From Cellulomonas sp. URHE0023 (GTDB taxonomy: Bacteria; Actinomycetota; Actinomycetes; Actinomycetales; Cellulomonadaceae): 64,000 bases of DNA. Position numbers and translations under genes: made by a program. The notes under the pieces are model-generated. The model made no database searches and had not been told where the DNA came from. It was given only the letters and a program-made list of their open reading frames with translations. This document shows, piece after piece, positions 46,632 through 58,791 of this stretch; position 1 is the stretch's first letter; each line of letters opens with the position of its first letter. The stretch lies in contig NZ_JIAN01000005.1 in the NCBI RefSeq assembly GCF_000688475.1, positions 744,001 to 808,000 on the forward strand. Reading direction: 5' to 3'.

Positions 46632-49785
<3,154 letters not shown>

Positions 49786-50256
49786 AATCTTCCCAATCCC
49801 TCACGGACGTGCGTGACGTCCTCTGCCGTTCCCATGAGCTCGAACCCGTACAGGTAGGGGACGTGGCACTTGGCCGCGATGATGTCCCCCGCTATGCAGT
49901 AGGCCTCGCCGAAGTTCGTGTTACCGGCCGCGATCACGCCACGGATCAGTGCACGGTTGTCCTCGTCGTTGAGGAACTTGATGACCTGCTTGGGTACTGC
50001 GCCACCCTCGTTGCCCCCGCCGTACGTCGGCAGGATGAGCACGTACGGCTCGGAGGCGTGCAGGAACGGGTCTGACGGCAGGAGCGGAATCCGCTCGGCC
50101 GACAGACCTAGCTTCTGCACGAACCGGTGGGTGTTGTCCGAGGCGGAGGAGAAGTAGATGAGGGAGCTCATCGGTCCATCCCCTCGCTCGGGTTCTTTCG
50201 AGGCATGCCCACCGGGCCGGCGCGGTACAGAGACCAGCGCCGGACCCGGGAGTGTG

Positions 50257-50502
50257 TCAGGCGACGGCGGTGGCCAGTCGCTCGGCGAGCGCCTTGATGC
50301 GGTCCGGGCGGTAGCCCGACCAGTGCTCGCCGTCCACGATCACGACGGGAGCCTGCAGGTGGCCGAGCGACATGACGTAGTCACGTGCGTCGGCGTCCTG
50401 GCTGATGTCCACCACGTCGTAGTCGGCCTCGAGCTTGTCGAGCGCACGATAGGTCGCCGTGCACTGCACGCAGGCCGGCTTGCTGTAGACCGTGATCGTC
50501 AT
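50257..50502 (-). CDS. nrdH: NrdH glutaredoxin-like electron donor
   Basis: 81 residues from ATG 50502; upstream frame continuation lacks homology. The redox site is CVQC, and [17 protein letters not shown] is the NrdH signature. First gene of nrdHIEF. Confidence 0.95.
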   Translation of the reverse strand: MTITVYSKPACVQCTATYRALDKLEADYDVVDISQDADARDYVMSLGHLQAPVVIVDGEHWSGYRPDRIKALAERLATAVA

Positions 50503-50575
50503 CGTGGCTCCTGATTTCTCGCTGCTGCGCGCTCCCCGAGCCCGGCGGCGCACATGTCGTGATCGGCTTGGCAAG

Positions 50576-50625
50576 ACACTACACCTAGTGGTCGGGGAAG
50601 CAATGGACCACTAGGGCTTGTAGTG
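50576..50625 (-). promoter_or_regulatory. NrdR-like box and second degenerate repeat upstream of nrdH
   Basis: ACACTACACCTAGTGG (50576-50591) has the ACTA-N4-TAGT core of NrdR boxes. A second inverted repeat CCACTA-N6-GTAGTG lies at 50608-50625 with wider spacing, about three helical turns away. NrdR boxes usually come as such pairs and repress nrd genes when (d)ATP is high. Confidence 0.65.
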
Positions 50626-51032
50626 ACACGAGTGTCATTCTTCACCCTGTGGACAGAGTCCAGGTTACGGCAGACCACTGACAGGGCCGGCTCCGAGCCC
50701 CCGACCAGCGGGTTCGCACGGGCGTCCACAGCCGTCCACAGAACCCCATCGGACACCCACAGGGCGGTGCACACCGCTGTGCACACGCGGCGTGTCCGAT
50801 TCGCCCTGGTACGCCCCGCAGGATGCCGCGGCAGCGACACGCCGGTAGGTCGGGTTGCCGGTGGGAAGGTGACTTCTGGGTACCGCGCGGGCCGCGACGT
50901 ATCTGGCTAAGTGCGATCCGGCTCCTCGTCCTTGCAACCCGCCGAAGAAACCGCGGGACAGGGTCACGACCGGGACGCCCGGGCGCGACAACGACACAGG
51001 CGCACCGAACCGCTCGAACCGAGGGACATCAC
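50626..51032. other. intergenic region between nrdH and the lectin gene
   Basis: No gene is supported. It holds three DnaA-box-like nonamers (CTGTCCACA on the minus strand at 50648-50656, GCGTCCACA at 50722-50730, CCGTCCACA at 50732-50740) and a GTGCACACCGC repeat near 50767-50785. Confidence 0.4.
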
Positions 51033-53144
51033 GTGGACCGCGACGCGTTCGACTCCGGCGACGACCTTGTCATCACGCCCGGTGGCCCTGCGCCCCGGAG
51101 CTCGACGCACCGGGTTCCCCCGGGTGGCGAGGTCCGGCAGGAGGCCGATGGGTCCTTCACGGTGGTCGGTCCGCCGGCCAGCCAGATGCCACAAGGGAGC
51201 TCGACCATGCCCGACAACCTCGTCCTCACGCCGGGCGGATACCGCGACCCGGCGCTGGTGCACCACGTCGCCCCGGACACGACCATCGACGCCAGCGAAG
51301 GTCGCCTGCGCCAGCTGAGCAGCGTCGGAGACGTCCTGGCGGACCACGGGCCCGCGCTCGTGCGTGCCGCCGGTCGGCCTCTGCAGCCGCTCAACATCCA
51401 CGTCCCGGAGCCCGTCGAGGGGCTCGTGCCCGCGTTCGGGAGCGGGTGGATCACCTACGCGTCCTGGACCAACAGCACGGGCTCGCCCGTCACCCGGTTC
51501 GCGACGGACTGGCGTGTCCCGGCAGCACCGGCCACGTCGAACGGCCAGACGATCTTCCTCTTCAACGGGATCCAGAACTCGACGATGATCTACCAGCCCG
51601 TGCTGCAGTGGGGGCCTTCCGCTGCCGGCGGCGGTGCCTACTGGTCGGTCGCGAGCTGGTACGCCGACGGCCAGACGGGCCAGTCCTTCTTCACCACCCC
51701 GGTGCGCGTCAACGTCGGCGACCGCCTGACCGGGGTGATGACCCAGACCGGGACCTCGGGATCGCTGCACTCCTACAGCTGTGAGTTCGTCGGCATCGCG
51801 AACACGACCCTGGCCATCACGAACGTCCAGGAGCTCACCTGGTGCATCCAGACGCTCGAGGCCTACGCCGTGACCGCGGCGACGGACTACCCCGACACGT
51901 TCAGCACCCCGATGACGAGGATCGACCTCCGGACGGGCACCACCCACCCGGCGATCACCTGGACGGCCACCAACGCCGTCACCGACACCGGCCAGCACAC
52001 CATCGTCGTCGACAACAGCTCGACGACGGGCGAGGTGGACATCTGCTACCGGACGAGCGCACTGACGAGCCCCCGGGTGCCCGGGCACGCCGAGGTCTCG
52101 GTGGTGGCTCGCAGTGCCGACCACCTCGACGTCTTCCTCACCGACGTCAACGGCGCGATCCTGTCCGCCGCCTGGCAGCCGGACTTCGCCGACTGGTGGC
52201 ACGGCTGGTGGTGGATCAACGGTGGCCGCGCGGCCGCGGGCGCGCCGGTGCACGCCGTGTCGCGCAGCCGCGACAAGCTCGACATCTTCGTGATCGGCAC
52301 CGACAACCGCGTCTACTCCGCGGCCTGGCAGCCTGAGTTCGCCGACGGCTGGCACGGCTGGTGGCAGCTCCTCGGTGGGGTCGCCGCACCGGGGGCGCAC
52401 GTCACGGCCGTCTCCCGCAGCGCGGACCACCTGGACATCTTCGTGGTGGGCACCGACGGCGGCGTGTACACGGCCGCGTGGGAACCCGGCTTCGCGGACG
52501 GCTGGCACGGCTGGTGGCGCATCGGCAACGTCGTGGCACCGCAGGGCGCCGCCGTGCACGCCGTGTCCCGCAGCGCGAACAAGCTGGACATCTTCGTCAC
52601 CGACGTGCACGGCAACGTGATGAGCGCCGCCTGGGAGCCGGGGTTCGCGGACGGCTGGCACGGCTGGTGGCACATCAACGGAGGACGAGCCGCGCCCGGT
52701 GCGGCGGTGACCGCGGTGGTGCGCAGCGCCGACCACCTCGACATCTTCGTGACCGGCACCGACGGCGGTGTGTACACGGCCGCCTGGCAGTCGGACTTCG
52801 CGGACGGCTGGCACGGCTGGTGGCGCATCGGCGGGGTCGTCGCACCCCAGGGCGCCCCCGTGCACGCGGTCTCGCGCAGCACCAACAAGCTCGACATCTT
52901 CGTCACCGACGTCGCCGGCAAGACGATGAGCGCGGCCTGGGAGCCGGGCTTCGCCGACGGCTGGCACGGCTGGTGGTGGATCAACGGGGGCCGGGGCGTG
53001 CCGGGAGCTCCCATCACCGCCGTCTCCCGCAGCACCGACAAGCTCGACATCTTCGTGGTCGGCACGGACAACCGCGTGTACACGGCCGCCTGGGAGCCAG
53101 GGTTCGCGGACGGCTGGCACGGTTGGTGGCGCATGGGCGCGTGA
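51033..53144 (+). CDS. seven-bladed beta-propeller lectin-like protein with novel N-terminal domain
   Basis: 703 residues from GTG 51033 (GAGGGA upstream); no signal peptide or membrane helix. A domain of about 230 residues (roughly 115-345) contains FLFNGIQN, QPVLQWG and a Cys pair. It resembles concanavalin-like or eqolisin-like beta sandwiches, but I cannot assign it. The C-terminal half has seven repeats of about 48-50 residues, each RS.DHLDIFV..TDG.V..AAW...FADGWHGWW, the pattern of PLL/PHL-type seven-bladed propeller lectins. It probably binds sugars; how it leaves the cell, if it does, is not evident. Confidence 0.8.
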   Translation: MDRDAFDSGDDLVITPGGPAPRSSTHRVPPGGEVRQEADGSFTVVGPPASQMPQGSSTMPDNLVLTPGGYRDPALVHHVAPDTTIDASEGRLRQLSSVGDVLADHGPALVRAAGRPLQPLNIHVPEPVEGLVPAFGSGWITYASWTNSTGSPVTRFATDWRVPAAPATSNGQTIFLFNGIQNSTMIYQPVLQWGPSAAGGGAYWSVASWYADGQTGQSFFTTPVRVNVGDRLTGVMTQTGTSGSLHSYSCEFVGIANTTLAITNVQELTWCIQTLEAYAVTAATDYPDTFSTPMTRIDLRTGTTHPAITWTATNAVTDTGQHTIVVDNSSTTGEVDICYRTSALTSPRVPGHAEVSVVARSADHLDVFLTDVNGAILSAAWQPDFADWWHGWWWINGGRAAAGAPVHAVSRSRDKLDIFVIGTDNRVYSAAWQPEFADGWHGWWQLLGGVAAPGAHVTAVSRSADHLDIFVVGTDGGVYTAAWEPGFADGWHGWWRIGNVVAPQGAAVHAVSRSANKLDIFVTDVHGNVMSAAWEPGFADGWHGWWHINGGRAAPGAAVTAVVRSADHLDIFVTGTDGGVYTAAWQSDFADGWHGWWRIGGVVAPQGAPVHAVSRSTNKLDIFVTDVAGKTMSAAWEPGFADGWHGWWWINGGRGVPGAPITAVSRSTDKLDIFVVGTDNRVYTAAWEPGFADGWHGWWRMGA
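52093..53141 (+). repeat. seven tandem propeller-blade repeats inside the lectin gene
   Basis: Seven copies of a unit of about 150 bp encoding ...RS.(D/N)(H/K)LDIF...ADGWHGWW.... Alternate blades are more alike (odd versus even), which points to duplication of two-blade blocks. Confidence 0.85.
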
Positions 53145-53254
53145 GCGAACAGGGCGGGCGTCGTCCGACGCCCGCCCTCTCGCTGGCCGGACCCGACTGC
53201 GCGGTCGACACCGCAGGTGGGGGCGCGACCCGACGCCCCGACCTAGGGGATGCT

Positions 53255-56200
53255 GTGCACGTGCAGATCACCACCCTCGGGGCGCTGGCCGTCGACGGCC
53301 AACCCGTCCGCGGGGAGCGGCTGGCCGCACTGGTCGGTGCGCTGCTCGACGCGCGCGGCCGCGTCGTGTCGTCGGCGGCCCTCGTCGAGCAGGTCTGGGA
53401 GGGCCTCCCGCCCGACGACGCCGGCGGTGCGGTTCAGGCGCTCGTCTCGCGTGCGCGCCGGCTGGGACTGCCCGTCGCTGGGGCACCCGGCGGCTACCGG
53501 TTGCCCACCGACGACCTGGACATCGACGCCGCACGGGTGGAGCGGCTGCTCGGTGAGGCTCGTACGGCCCTGCGCGACGGCGACCCGCGGACCGCGTACG
53601 AGCTGGCCGGCCGAGCCCGCCAGATCCTTCCCTCGGTCCCCGACCCGACCGACCCCCTCACCGAGCGGTTGGTCGCCGAGGCGGTGACCGTGCGCGCCGA
53701 GTCGGGCCTCGCGCTCGGAGACACCAGCGACGTCGTCGACGACCTGCGCCTGCGCGCACTGGGCACCCCGCCGGACGAGCCCCTGGTTGCGCTGCTGGTG
53801 CGTGTGCTGGCCGCGCAGAGCCGCGACGCCGAGGCGCTCGAGGTGGTCGACCGCGTGCGCACCGAGCTGGCCGACCGGTACGGCACCGACCCGTCGCCCG
53901 TCCTCGCCCAGGCGCACCTGGCGCTGCTACGCGGTGAGCTGGCCGCGACGACGTCACGCGAACCGGCCGCGACGCCCCCGCGGGTGCACCTTCCGGCCGC
54001 CTGGCGACGACCGGCGACCGCTCTCGTGGGTCGCGACGAGGAGGTCGCCGAGCTCGAGGCAGCGCTGACGAGCAGCTCGCTGGTCACGATCGTCGCGACG
54101 GGCGGCGCCGGCAAGACGCGGCTCGCCACCGAGGTCGCGCGCCGGGCGGCAGCCGCCGGCCGCTCCGTGCGGGTGATCGAGCTGGCCGGTGTGCGCGCAC
54201 CCGCCGAGGTGCTGCCGACCGTGCTCGCCGCGATCGGTGGCGCGGACGTGACCGCCTCGCGCGTGGAGCTCGCCATCCCCCGGCAGCTGCACTCGCCCGA
54301 GGACCGGCTGCGGCTCGCGATGCAGGACATCGACGGACTGCTCGTGCTCGACAACTGCGAGCACGTGCTGGACGCGGCCGCGAGCGTCGTGGGTGACCTC
54401 CTGGCCGTGGCCGCGGACGACGTCGTGGTGCTGGCGACGAGCCGGGCGCCGTTGGGTCTGGTCGGTGAGGCCGTGCACCGCCTGCGGATGCTCCCCGACA
54501 CCGACGCCCTGACCCTGCTGGAAGCACGGGCTCGCGCCGGACGCGCGGGTGTCGGCTGGGAGCCCCAACGGGCCCTCGAGCTGTGCCACCGCCTGGACAA
54601 CCTGCCCCTGGCGCTCGAGCTCGCCGCGGCACGGCTGCGGTCCATGGCGGTCGAGGACGTGCTCGAGGGCTTGACGGACAGGTTCTCCCTGCTGGACGAC
54701 GCCCTGCGCGGGCTGCCCGAGCGGCACGCCAGCCTGTGGGCGATGGTCGACTGGAGCCGCGAGCTCCTGGAGACCGCCGACCAGGATCTGCTGCAACGCG
54801 TGTCGGTCATCCCCGCCGCGTTCACGGCCGAGACCGCGATCGCCGTGGCCGGGACCCAGCCGCACATCGTGCGTCGCGGGCTGGCGACGCTCGTCGAGCA
54901 GTCCCTGCTGTCGCTCGACGACCACGACTCTGGCGTCGTGCTGTACCGGATGCTCGAGACCGTCCGCGAGTACGGCGAGGCGCGGCTGGACGCCGCCGGC
55001 GAGCGCCCTGACGCGATGACCGGCCTCGTCCGCTGGGCCGGCATCGAGGCCGGCAAGCTGTCCGACAAGTTCGTCGGGCCCACCCAGGTCGCCGCGTTCG
55101 AGCGGTGCGCTCAGCAGCAGGAGTCGTTCCTCGCGGCCTTGCGCTGGGCGCTCGAGCACGACGACGAGGTCGCCCCCGTGCGGATCGCCGCCGCCCTGTT
55201 CCACCTGTGGAGCGTGCGCGGGGCGCACCTGGAGGTGCTCGAGTGGGCGCACCAGATCCTCAGGTCGTACGACCCTGCCGCGCGCAGGCGGTCCGCCCTG
55301 TACCTCGGCGCCGCGTCCGGACGCCCGCTGCCGGACGCCGACCGGGTCGCCATGACGTGCCTGTTCGCGGCCGTCAACGGCGGTGTCTCGGAGTCGTTCC
55401 GGATCGCGGCGCTGGCCGGGCGGGCCACCAAGCGGGTCATGACGGACCGCCCTGAGCAGGTCTCTCCACGCGCGAGCGCCTTGGCAGCGCTGCTGCCCGG
55501 CCTGGCGACCAACGACATGTCGCTCGCGCTCGGGGCGGCCGACCGGATGATCGCGAACGACGACCTGTACCTGCGAGGGCTGGGCCTGTTCATGCGGGCG
55601 GCGATCCGTGAGAACGCGGGTGACCCGAGCATGTCCAGCGACGACGCGCGCGAGGCGTACCGGGCGTTCGAGGCGGCTGGTGACCACTGGGGCATGGGGA
55701 TGGCCGCGCAGGGCGCCGGACAGTGGGCCGGTGCACGCGGAGAGCCCGACGCCGAGGAGTGGCTGCTGCGCAGCGTCGACCACCTGGAGGTCGTCGGCGC
55801 CCAGCACGACGTGCGCAGCATCAAGGTCCTGCTCGACGTGCAGCGTGCGCTCGCGGGTGACGAGAGCGCGGTCGAGCGGCTGCGCGAGGTCACGTCGTCC
55901 GAGCAGGTCGAGGACATGGACATCGCCCAGGCCCACCTCGGGCTGGCACACGTCGCCTGGGCGGCCGGGGACTTCGACGACGCCATCGCGAACGCGGAGG
56001 CCGCCACAGCACTCATCGGCGCCGGGGCGGTCGGTCCGCCGCAGGCACGCATCCTGTTCCGCGTCGCGGCTGCCGTGGTGCACCTGCGCTCGATCGGCCT
56101 GGGCCGTGCCGACGACCGGGGTTCCGAGCAGCGCGCGCTCGAGCTGCTGGAGCTGGCGGGGCAGGACGCGCAGACCATGGTCGACATGCCCGTGCTCGGC

Positions 56201-56449
56201 TCGTACGCGCTGGGCGTCGCCGAGCTCGCCGCCCACCGTGGCCGGACCGCGGACGCTCGCGAGCTGTGGTCGCTCGGCATCCGGCTGGGCGCGAACCTCG
56301 CGATGCTGTTCCAGCTCGGGCTCGGCTCCACGCTGGCGAGCACCCTCGGCGACGACGACGCCCGCGAGGAGACCCTGGCGCTGTGGCGGGACCGCCCCGG
56401 TCCGGAAGTGGCTGCACGTATCCGCGAGCTCGGTCCCAGCATCGTCTGA
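53255..56449 (+). CDS. SARP/BTAD-type regulator with NB-ARC ATPase and helical repeats
   Basis: 1064 residues from GTG 53255 with AGGGGA upstream; the much longer open frame to 52361 runs through the lectin repeats and is spurious. An N-terminal OmpR-like winged helix (ITTLGALAVDG ... VEQVWEGLPPDDA) is followed by a BTAD helical domain (PSPVLAQAH). Then comes a P-loop ATPase of the NB-ARC/AfsR type with Walker A ATGGAGKTR near residue 281 and LLVLDNCEHVLD, and TPR-like repeats to the end. Such regulators integrate ATP and ligand signals to activate secondary-metabolism or adjacent genes. Targets may include the lectin gene. Confidence 0.88.
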   Translation: MHVQITTLGALAVDGQPVRGERLAALVGALLDARGRVVSSAALVEQVWEGLPPDDAGGAVQALVSRARRLGLPVAGAPGGYRLPTDDLDIDAARVERLLGEARTALRDGDPRTAYELAGRARQILPSVPDPTDPLTERLVAEAVTVRAESGLALGDTSDVVDDLRLRALGTPPDEPLVALLVRVLAAQSRDAEALEVVDRVRTELADRYGTDPSPVLAQAHLALLRGELAATTSREPAATPPRVHLPAAWRRPATALVGRDEEVAELEAALTSSSLVTIVATGGAGKTRLATEVARRAAAAGRSVRVIELAGVRAPAEVLPTVLAAIGGADVTASRVELAIPRQLHSPEDRLRLAMQDIDGLLVLDNCEHVLDAAASVVGDLLAVAADDVVVLATSRAPLGLVGEAVHRLRMLPDTDALTLLEARARAGRAGVGWEPQRALELCHRLDNLPLALELAAARLRSMAVEDVLEGLTDRFSLLDDALRGLPERHASLWAMVDWSRELLETADQDLLQRVSVIPAAFTAETAIAVAGTQPHIVRRGLATLVEQSLLSLDDHDSGVVLYRMLETVREYGEARLDAAGERPDAMTGLVRWAGIEAGKLSDKFVGPTQVAAFERCAQQQESFLAALRWALEHDDEVAPVRIAAALFHLWSVRGAHLEVLEWAHQILRSYDPAARRRSALYLGAASGRPLPDADRVAMTCLFAAVNGGVSESFRIAALAGRATKRVMTDRPEQVSPRASALAALLPGLATNDMSLALGAADRMIANDDLYLRGLGLFMRAAIRENAGDPSMSSDDAREAYRAFEAAGDHWGMGMAAQGAGQWAGARGEPDAEEWLLRSVDHLEVVGAQHDVRSIKVLLDVQRALAGDESAVERLREVTSSEQVEDMDIAQAHLGLAHVAWAAGDFDDAIANAEAATALIGAGAVGPPQARILFRVAAAVVHLRSIGLGRADDRGSEQRALELLELAGQDAQTMVDMPVLGSYALGVAELAAHRGRTADARELWSLGIRLGANLAMLFQLGLGSTLASTLGDDDAREETLALWRDRPGPEVAARIRELGPSIV

Positions 56450-56490
56450 CTACGCTCGGCCCAACATCCGCTCGCCTCAAGGGGAACAGC

Positions 56491-56820
56491 ATGAGCTTCC
56501 TGGTCTCGACGATGAACGACGCACCCGGGTACCGCGTCCAGACGATCCTCGGCGAGGTGACCGGCCTGACCGTGCGCGCACGGAACATCGGCACGCAGAT
56601 CGGCGCCAGCTTCAAGGCGGTGGTCGGCGGTGAGCTGCGCGGCCTCACGAAGCAGCTGCAGGAGAGCCGGGACGAGGCGATGCAGCGGATGGTCGAGGCG
56701 GCGATGGCCCGTGGAGCCAACGCGGTGCTCGCCATGCGGTTCGACGCCAACGAGGTGAGCCAGGGCTACCAGGAGATCGTCGCCTACGGCACAGCCGTGG
56801 TGATCGTCCAGGCGGTCTGA
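56491..56820 (+). CDS. YbjQ/UPF0145-family protein
   Basis: 109 residues from ATG 56491 with AAGGGGA upstream. GEVTGLTVRARNIGTQIGASF and GANAVLAMRFDANEV are typical of the UPF0145 family, which assembles as rings; function unknown, sometimes called heavy-metal-binding. Confidence 0.88.
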   Translation: MSFLVSTMNDAPGYRVQTILGEVTGLTVRARNIGTQIGASFKAVVGGELRGLTKQLQESRDEAMQRMVEAAMARGANAVLAMRFDANEVSQGYQEIVAYGTAVVIVQAV

Positions 56821-56824
56821 CAGC

Positions 56825-56858
56825 ACGAAGGCGGCCACCCGAGGGTGGCCGCCTTCGT
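56825..56858. terminator. strong bidirectional terminator
   Basis: A 16-bp perfect stem ACGAAGGCGGCCACCC / GGGTGGCCGCCTTCGT with a minimal loop, between the convergent YbjQ-family and DrrB-type genes. Confidence 0.85.
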
Positions 56859-56869
56859 CGTCGGAAAGG

Positions 56870-57703
56870 TCAGACCTTCTTGCGGTACGCCCGCAGGGCC
56901 AGCGGCATGAACACCACGACCAGACCGAGGCACCACAGCAGCGTGTAGTAGACGCTGTTGCCCATCGGGGCCCCGAGGAAGAAGCCGCGCATCGCGGCGA
57001 CCAGGTGCGTCAGCGGGTTCCACTGGACGAACGTCTGCATCCAGCTGGGCAGCGACGCCGTCGGCACGAACACGTTCGACGCGAAGCTCAACGGCATGAT
57101 GATCAGGAACATGATGCCCTGCACGGCGCCGGACGTCCGGACCTTCATCCCGACGAAGACAGAGACCCAGCTGAGCGACAGTGCGAACAGGATGGCCAGC
57201 AGGCAGCCCGCAACGGCGCTCAACGGGTCGGTGGTGATCCGGAAGCCCATCAGGTACCCGACCACGAACGTCGAGACGATGACCACGACGTAGCGGACCA
57301 CGTCACCGATGACGGCACCGACCAACGGCGACGCCCGCGGGATGGGCAGGGACTTGAAGCGGTCGAAGATGCCCTTGTCCAGGTCCGTGTTCAGGTTGAC
57401 GCCGATGGCGATGGCGCCCTGGGCGATCGTCTGCGCCAGGATGCCTGGCAGCAGGAACTGCAGGTACGTCGTGGTGTCCCCAGCGACCGCGCCTCCGAAG
57501 ATGTAGACGAAGATCACCAGGAAGATCGCCGGCTGGAGCGTGACGTCGATGAGCGCCTCGGGGGTGCGCATCGTCTTGATGAGGCTGCGCTTGGCCAGCG
57601 ACATCGAGTGCCTCACCAGCGGCAACGGCCGCTTCTTGACGGCAGTCGCCGTCGACGGGGCATTCGGCGCGATGGCGCTGCGGGGAGTGGTTGCCGTGGT
57701 CAT
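56870..57703 (-). CDS. ABC-2 type permease (DrrB-like)
   Basis: 277 residues from ATG 57703 with GGAGGTGGCGTG upstream, overlapping the ATPase stop (ATGA). Six membrane helices; the C-terminal block SFASNVFVPTASLPSW.Q....NPLTH is diagnostic of DrrB-type drug and lipid exporters. It pairs with the adjacent ATPase. Confidence 0.9.
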   Translation of the reverse strand: MTTATTPRSAIAPNAPSTATAVKKRPLPLVRHSMSLAKRSLIKTMRTPEALIDVTLQPAIFLVIFVYIFGGAVAGDTTTYLQFLLPGILAQTIAQGAIAIGVNLNTDLDKGIFDRFKSLPIPRASPLVGAVIGDVVRYVVVIVSTFVVGYLMGFRITTDPLSAVAGCLLAILFALSLSWVSVFVGMKVRTSGAVQGIMFLIIMPLSFASNVFVPTASLPSWMQTFVQWNPLTHLVAAMRGFFLGAPMGNSVYYTLLWCLGLVVVFMPLALRAYRKKV

Positions 57704-58686
57704 CACGCCACCTCCTTCTTGTCTGTGACGCTTGTGTCGTCCGCGGACGCGGTCCGACCGGTGAGTGTGAAGAACACCTCGTCGAGGCTGGGCAGGTGCA
57801 GGGAGAGCTCGGTGACGCCGATACCGACGCTCGCCAGGCGGGACACCGTGGCGGTCAGCGCGGAGTCGTCTGCCACGGGGACCGCGAGGACGCCCTTGCG
57901 GATCTCCTCGGCGCGGCCGTCGGAGGACACCTGCGCCAAGATCGTCGCGGTCTCCTCGAGGCGGGTCAGGTCGGAAGGGCGGACCTCGAGGGTCTGGCCG
58001 CCGACGACGCGCTTGAGGCCGTCGGGGGTGTCGTGCGCGATGACGCGACCGTGGTCGATGACCGTGATCTCGTCGGCCAGCGCGTCGGCCTCCTCGAGGT
58101 ACTGCGTGGTGAGCAGGACGGTCGAGCCCTCGTTGACGAGCGTGCGCACGACGTCCCACATGTCCTCGCGCTTGGACGGGTCCAGGCCGGTGGTCGGCTC
58201 GTCGAGGAAGATCACGTCGGGCCGTCCGACGAGGCTCGCCGCCAGGTCGAGGCGGCGGCGCATGCCACCGGAGTACGTCTTGGCGGGCCGGTCGGCCGCC
58301 TCTGTGAGGTCGAACCACTCGAGCAGCTCGGTGGCGCGGGCACGGGCGTTCGCCTTGCCCAGGTCCAGCAGCATGCCGAAGAGCTGCAGGTTCTGGCGGC
58401 CGGTCAGGTCCTCGTCGACGGACGCGTACTGGCCCGTGAGGCCGATCGACTGGCGGACCTTAACGGCGTCCTTGACGACGTCGTGGCCTCCGATACGGGC
58501 GGTGCCCGCGTCGGGGGTGAGCAGGGTGGACAGGATGCGGACCGCCGTCGTCTTGCCGGCGCCGTTGGGGCCGAGCACGCCGAGGACGGTTCCGCGAGCG
58601 ACGGCGAGGTCGACGCCCTGAAGCGCCTTCGTCTCGCCGAAGTGCTTGACGAGGCCGTGGGCCTCGATCACCAGGTCTGTTGTCAT
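57703..58686 (-). CDS. ABC transporter ATP-binding protein (DrrA-like)
   Basis: 327 residues from ATG 58686. Walker A GPNGAGKTT, signature YSGGMRRRLDLA, Walker B VIFLDEPTTGLDP and the DrrA-type C-terminal domain (SLDEVFFTLTG) are intact. It drives export of an unknown lipophilic compound. Its upstream region carries a dense cluster of GACACG/CGTGTC elements. Confidence 0.93.
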   Translation of the reverse strand: MTTDLVIEAHGLVKHFGETKALQGVDLAVARGTVLGVLGPNGAGKTTAVRILSTLLTPDAGTARIGGHDVVKDAVKVRQSIGLTGQYASVDEDLTGRQNLQLFGMLLDLGKANARARATELLEWFDLTEAADRPAKTYSGGMRRRLDLAASLVGRPDVIFLDEPTTGLDPSKREDMWDVVRTLVNEGSTVLLTTQYLEEADALADEITVIDHGRVIAHDTPDGLKRVVGGQTLEVRPSDLTRLEETATILAQVSSDGRAEEIRKGVLAVPVADDSALTATVSRLASVGIGVTELSLHLPSLDEVFFTLTGRTASADDTSVTDKKEVA

Positions 58687-58708
58687 GCCTCGAAGCCTCA
58701 CCGACGTC

Positions 58709-58791
58709 GCTGACAGCGGGCCGACACGGCGCTGACACGATCCCGAAGGTCCCGTGTCGGCCCGTGTCGGCGCGTGTCAGCCCGACACGGC
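58709..58791. repeat. cluster of seven GACAC/GTGTC 10-bp elements
   Basis: Elements GCTGACAG, CCGACACGGC, GCTGACACG, CCGTGTCGGC, CCGTGTCGGC, GCGTGTCAGC and CCGACACGGC occur at steps of 10-11 bp (one helical turn) except for a central gap, so that left and right halves form an inverted array. It spans the 3' end of the MFS gene and the upstream region of drrAB-like genes, and may be an operator array or a terminator. Confidence 0.6.

Noticed and set aside
52093..53141. Regular repeats that could suggest a CRISPR array
   Set aside because: The repeats are coding, about 150 bp long without unique spacers, and encode propeller blades.
52361..53254. N-terminal extension of the SARP-type regulator through the lectin repeats
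   Set aside because: The extension is the lectin repeat read in another frame; the winged-helix domain begins at the GTG at 53255, which has its own ribosome site.
58709..58791. The GACAC array as a simple intrinsic terminator
   Set aside because: The paired halves leave many unpaired bases and no T-run follows; the one-turn spacing fits an operator better, though read-through data would decide.
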